DNA of 64,000 nt from Parabacteroides hominis (lineage in GTDB: Bacteria > Bacteroidota > Bacteroidia > Bacteroidales > Tannerellaceae), in NCBI RefSeq assembly GCF_014287585.1, contig NZ_JACOOJ010000008.1, forward strand, positions 1 to 64,000, given 5' to 3'. Each line of letters begins with the position of its first letter. Position 1 is the first letter of the stretch. Positions 61,676 to 64,000 of this stretch are shown here, in pieces. A program made the position numbers and the translations under genes. The notes beneath the pieces were generated by a model. It had not been told where the DNA came from, searched no databases, and was given only the letters and a program-made list of their open reading frames with translations.

Positions 61676-62488
61676 CTATTTCAGTAACTTCCTGTTTCCA
61701 TCATCTTCCAATACTCGCATTTGCTGAATAGCAATCTGATTGAGCTTGACGAGCCGCTCTCCCTGTGGAATGCCTTGGTCGATAAAAACAGCATTGAGGT
61801 TTTCCATATTTGAGAGGCAAATGAGTTCGTTTACGGAAGCATAGTCGCGGATATTTCCTTTCAGTTCAGGATTCTGCTCCCGCCACATCTTTGCTGTCAT
61901 TCCAAACATAGCCACATTCAAGACATCGGCTTCATTGGCATAGATAACGCTTGCCTGTTTAGCGGTTACTTCCGCAGGTATCAGGTGTTGCCGGATTGCG
62001 TCGGTATGGATGCGGTAGTTGATTTTAGACAGTTCACGTTTGGCAGTCCAACCGAGTTGTGCTTGCTCCTTTTCTTTCAGATGTTGAAATTCTTCAATTA
62101 AATAGAGTTTGAACGGAACACTGATTGCCGTACCAAACTCAAACGCAATATCTTTATAAGCATACGTTCCTCCATAACGTCCTTTCCTAACAACAAGGCC
62201 GATGGCATTAGTCCTTTCAATCCATTCCGACGCACTCAATACAAAGCTCGGCAACCCTGCCTGCATTTTAAAGTGGTCGAATTCGACCACTTTAAAATTA
62301 GGATTATGAATCATTTCCCACGTACCGAGAAACTCAATCGTATATCGGTTACGCATCCAATTCTTGATAATATCGGCAGCGCGGCTTTCACTATTCTTCG
62401 CATTTGCCATGTCTGTAAGCGAGATGTAGTCATTATCATTATATGCAACAACAGTAATCTCCGTATCCTGTACCGTAATTTTTGCCAT
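61676..62488 (-). CDS. KilA-N domain protein
   Basis: 270 residues. The N-terminal KilA-N DNA-binding domain covers ~1-115: ITVVAYNDNDYISLTDMANAK, AADIIKNWMRNRYTIEFLGTWE, then NPNFKVVEFD and SASEWIERTNAIGLVVRKGRYGGTYAYKDIAFEF. The helical C-terminal half (EFQHLKEKEQ, then IHTDAIRQHLIP) matches long KilA-N proteins of Bacteroidetes. These come from phage or mobile DNA; roles are unclear. A 34-bp perfect palindrome lies inside the reading frame (62265-62298). -7 box at 62511-62518. Confidence 0.85.
   Translation of the reverse strand: MAKITVQDTEITVVAYNDNDYISLTDMANAKNSESRAADIIKNWMRNRYTIEFLGTWEMIHNPNFKVVEFDHFKMQAGLPSFVLSASEWIERTNAIGLVVRKGRYGGTYAYKDIAFEFGTAISVPFKLYLIEEFQHLKEKEQAQLGWTAKRELSKINYRIHTDAIRQHLIPAEVTAKQASVIYANEADVLNVAMFGMTAKMWREQNPELKGNIRDYASVNELICLSNMENLNAVFIDQGIPQGERLVKLNQIAIQQMRVLEDDGNRKLLK
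62265..62298. repeat. 34-bp perfect palindrome inside the KilA-N gene
   Basis: ATTTTAAAGTGGTCGAA followed by its exact reverse complement, centred on an EcoRI-type GAATTC (62279-62284). It encodes FKVVEFDHFKM. No spacer, so it would form a 17-bp stem in single-stranded DNA or mRNA, or a dimer-binding site in duplex DNA. Confidence 0.85.
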
Positions 62489-62510
62489 GTCTTATTTGGT
62501 TTAATAGCTA

Positions 62511-62518
62511 CAAAGCTA
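62511..62518 (-). promoter_or_regulatory. KilA-N gene -7 box
   Basis: TAGCTTTG on the minus strand, 23 bp before the ATG at 62488. Confidence 0.55.
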
Positions 62519-62649
62519 TCTTAAAAACAGGAGAATACAACACTTCCACCCATCTTTTTCGGTTATTCTTCCCCAAAGGATAGTAAAGGAATAATCCCTC
62601 CGTAATATTTCAGTAATAACTTTAGTCGCTCCGGAGGTTTGCCGTCCGC

Positions 62650-62657
62650 TACATTTG
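62650..62657 (+). promoter_or_regulatory. GLPGLI gene -7 box
   Basis: TACATTTG, overlapping the first in-frame ATG (62655). Transcription therefore starts near 62663 and the true start must be the ATG at 62691. Confidence 0.55.
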
Positions 62658-62690
62658 CGATCAGACAAACACTCTAAAACGATTAAGGTT

Positions 62691-63548
62691 ATGAAACGAA
62701 TCCTTTTATCCGCAGTTCTTTTACTGGCGTGCGGGGCTGCACAGGCCCAGTTCAATATCCGTGTATACAACATGAACGAAGTTCTCAAGGCGAAACCCAT
62801 CGACAAGGTATTGTTCACCGCCCAGTACGCCCTTTCCTTCGTCGGCGACACGGCCCATGAGGACAGGCATATCGACGAAACCATGATGCTGAAGGTTGGC
62901 GCTAAAAGTTCCCTGTTCTACAGCTATGCCCGTTTCCGCATGGACTCGCTTATCGAAATGGACAAAGCGACCGGAGCCTCGCAGGAAATCATCAATGAAC
63001 ACATGAAACAAGGCAACAGCCAGGTGAACTACCAGATATACAAAAACTACCCCGAAGGCAAACTGACACAACTCGAACCCATCGCCGCCAGCAATTTCCG
63101 TTCGGAAGAAAAGACAGAACTTCCCGTCTGGGAACTGCACCCCGACACGGCAACCCTCCTCGCCTACACCTGCTACAAAGCGACCTGCCGGTTCCGGGGA
63201 CGGGACTACGAAGCCTGGTACACCCCGGAAATCCCCCGCAGCGAAGGCCCCTGGAAACTGCAAGGACTGCCCGGCCTGATCCTGAAAGCCTCTGACAACC
63301 GGCAGCACTACACGTTCGTCTGCACCGGCATCGAGAAAGCCCGCAAAGAGGAAGCCATCCTGTTCGCCGGAAGCGAGTACGAACCGATCTCCCGCAAAGA
63401 CCTGCTCCGGGTACACGAACGCTTCGCCGCCGACCCGATCGGCTACCTGAAAGAAACCTCCCCCGGCATGCAAGTCATCGTCAAAGGAGAGGACGGACAA
63501 CCGATACACCCGAAGAACACGCCTTACAACCCGATAGAAAAAGAGTAA
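62691..63548 (+). CDS. GLPGLI family protein
   Basis: 285 residues from the ATG at 62691, which gives a clean signal peptide (KRILLSAVLLLACGAAQAQ); the ATG at 62655 lies inside the -7 box. GLPGLI core: TCYKATCRFRGRDYEAWYTPEIPRS-type block with the family signature PWKLQGLPGLILKASD. Exported, function unknown; such genes usually sit just before an outer-membrane CarboxypepD_reg-like protein, as here, 19 bp downstream. Confidence 0.9.
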   Translation: MKRILLSAVLLLACGAAQAQFNIRVYNMNEVLKAKPIDKVLFTAQYALSFVGDTAHEDRHIDETMMLKVGAKSSLFYSYARFRMDSLIEMDKATGASQEIINEHMKQGNSQVNYQIYKNYPEGKLTQLEPIAASNFRSEEKTELPVWELHPDTATLLAYTCYKATCRFRGRDYEAWYTPEIPRSEGPWKLQGLPGLILKASDNRQHYTFVCTGIEKARKEEAILFAGSEYEPISRKDLLRVHERFAADPIGYLKETSPGMQVIVKGEDGQPIHPKNTPYNPIEKE

Positions 63549-63567
63549 CAGAAACAAGTACAAAACG

Positions 63568-64000
63568 ATGAAGAGCCTCCTGTATATACTCATTCTCCTG
63601 CTCACTGCCTGTAGCCTGTCTGCCCAACAAACCATCAAAGGGATTGTGACCGATGCCGAAAACGGCCAGCCGGTAGACGCCGCAACCGTGCAGATACGCA
63701 AAGCCGGACGGCAGGTCCCGCTGACCTACACCCTGACAAAGGCCGACGGCACATTCACCCTCCCACTCCGCCAGGCAGACGATTCGCTGTTCGTCCACGT
63801 CTCGCTGTTAGGATATAAAGCGATCCGGCAAAAGATCACCGCCGGGGCAACGCTCCGTATCCGCCTCGAACCGGAAGTTTTCACGCTGAAAGAGGTCGAG
63901 ATACGTCCGGGACGCGTCTACGGGCGGCAGGACACGATCAACTACGACGTGTCGCAATTCATCAGCCCGAAAGACGAGGCGATCAAAGACGTGCTGAAGA
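63568..64000 (+). CDS. CarboxypepD_reg-like outer-membrane protein, N-terminal part (cut by window edge)
   Basis: Starts with a signal peptide (SLLYILILLLTACSLSAQQ) followed by a carboxypeptidase-regulatory-like beta-sandwich: TIKGIVTDAENGQPVDAATVQI, TKADGTFTLPL, VSLLGYKAIRQKI. Then comes LKEVEIRPGRVYGRQDTINYDVSQF, a plug-like start as in TonB-dependent outer-membrane proteins that accompany GLPGLI genes. The 3' end is outside the window. Confidence 0.82.
   Translation, partial: MKSLLYILILLLTACSLSAQQTIKGIVTDAENGQPVDAATVQIRKAGRQVPLTYTLTKADGTFTLPLRQADDSLFVHVSLLGYKAIRQKITAGATLRIRLEPEVFTLKEVEIRPGRVYGRQDTINYDVSQFISPKDEAIKDVLK

Noticed and set aside
62721-63701. 326-residue open frame on the minus strand
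   Set aside because: Antisense to the GLPGLI gene and the gene after it; both of those have signal peptides, family motifs and a promoter.

Overview
The window looks like a Bacteroidales chromosome, most likely Parabacteroides or a close relative. Support comes from about twenty Bacteroidetes-type promoters (-7 box TAnnTTTG, often with a TTG/TTTG box 19-20 bp upstream), near-absence of Shine-Dalgarno sites, and gene families typical of gut Bacteroidales: DUF4493/PCMD lipoproteins, GLPGLI, DUF4254, ATP-type PEP carboxykinase and 2-oxoglutarate:ferredoxin oxidoreductase. The species was not checked by any search.

Layout. 1-6.4 kb is an AT-rich accessory island: the tail of an IS transposase, an excisionase-like HTH gene, a hairpin-rich candidate oriT, BtgA/BtgB-type mobilization genes, an unrecognised gene paired with a DUF2188 gene, an orphan RloA-like ATPase, a probable structured RNA, and a truncated aspartyl-protease-like gene with an integrase-like start. 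6.4-12.7 kb is core metabolism: metY with a divergent Lrp regulator, an aminotransferase/oxidoreductase pair for an amino-uronic acid sugar nucleotide, and metG. 12.7-14.1 kb is a gene-free stretch packed with inverted repeats, including two copies of a REPIN-like element.

14.1-33.2 kb is the most unusual part. Two adjacent six-gene operons, on the same strand and with the same gene order, each encode five lipoproteins (DUF4493 and/or PCMD domains) and one outer-membrane beta-barrel. Their promoters share a conserved block of about 75 bp and AATAGRACAC-type repeats, and a divergent AraC-family gene lies upstream of the first operon. This looks like a duplicated, diverging cell-surface system of unknown function.

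34-45.5 kb returns to housekeeping: YifB/ComM ATPase, TlpA-like lipoprotein, pckA, a HepT/MntA toxin-antitoxin pair, korAB, alanine dehydrogenase, shikimate kinase and RNase H (with a 4 x 22 bp palindromic repeat in its leader). 45.5-52.6 kb is an LPS/surface-glycan cluster: a sugar-nucleotide dehydrogenase, then a six-gene operon of DUF4254, GT9, two GT2-type enzymes, a GT2-kinase fusion and GT4. 52.7-57.7 kb has two two-component systems flanking a degenerate DUF3267 membrane protein. 57.8-64 kb has a large GH2 lipoprotein, a KilA-N gene carrying a 34-bp perfect palindrome, a GLPGLI protein and the start of a carboxypeptidase-regulatory-like outer-membrane protein cut by the window edge.
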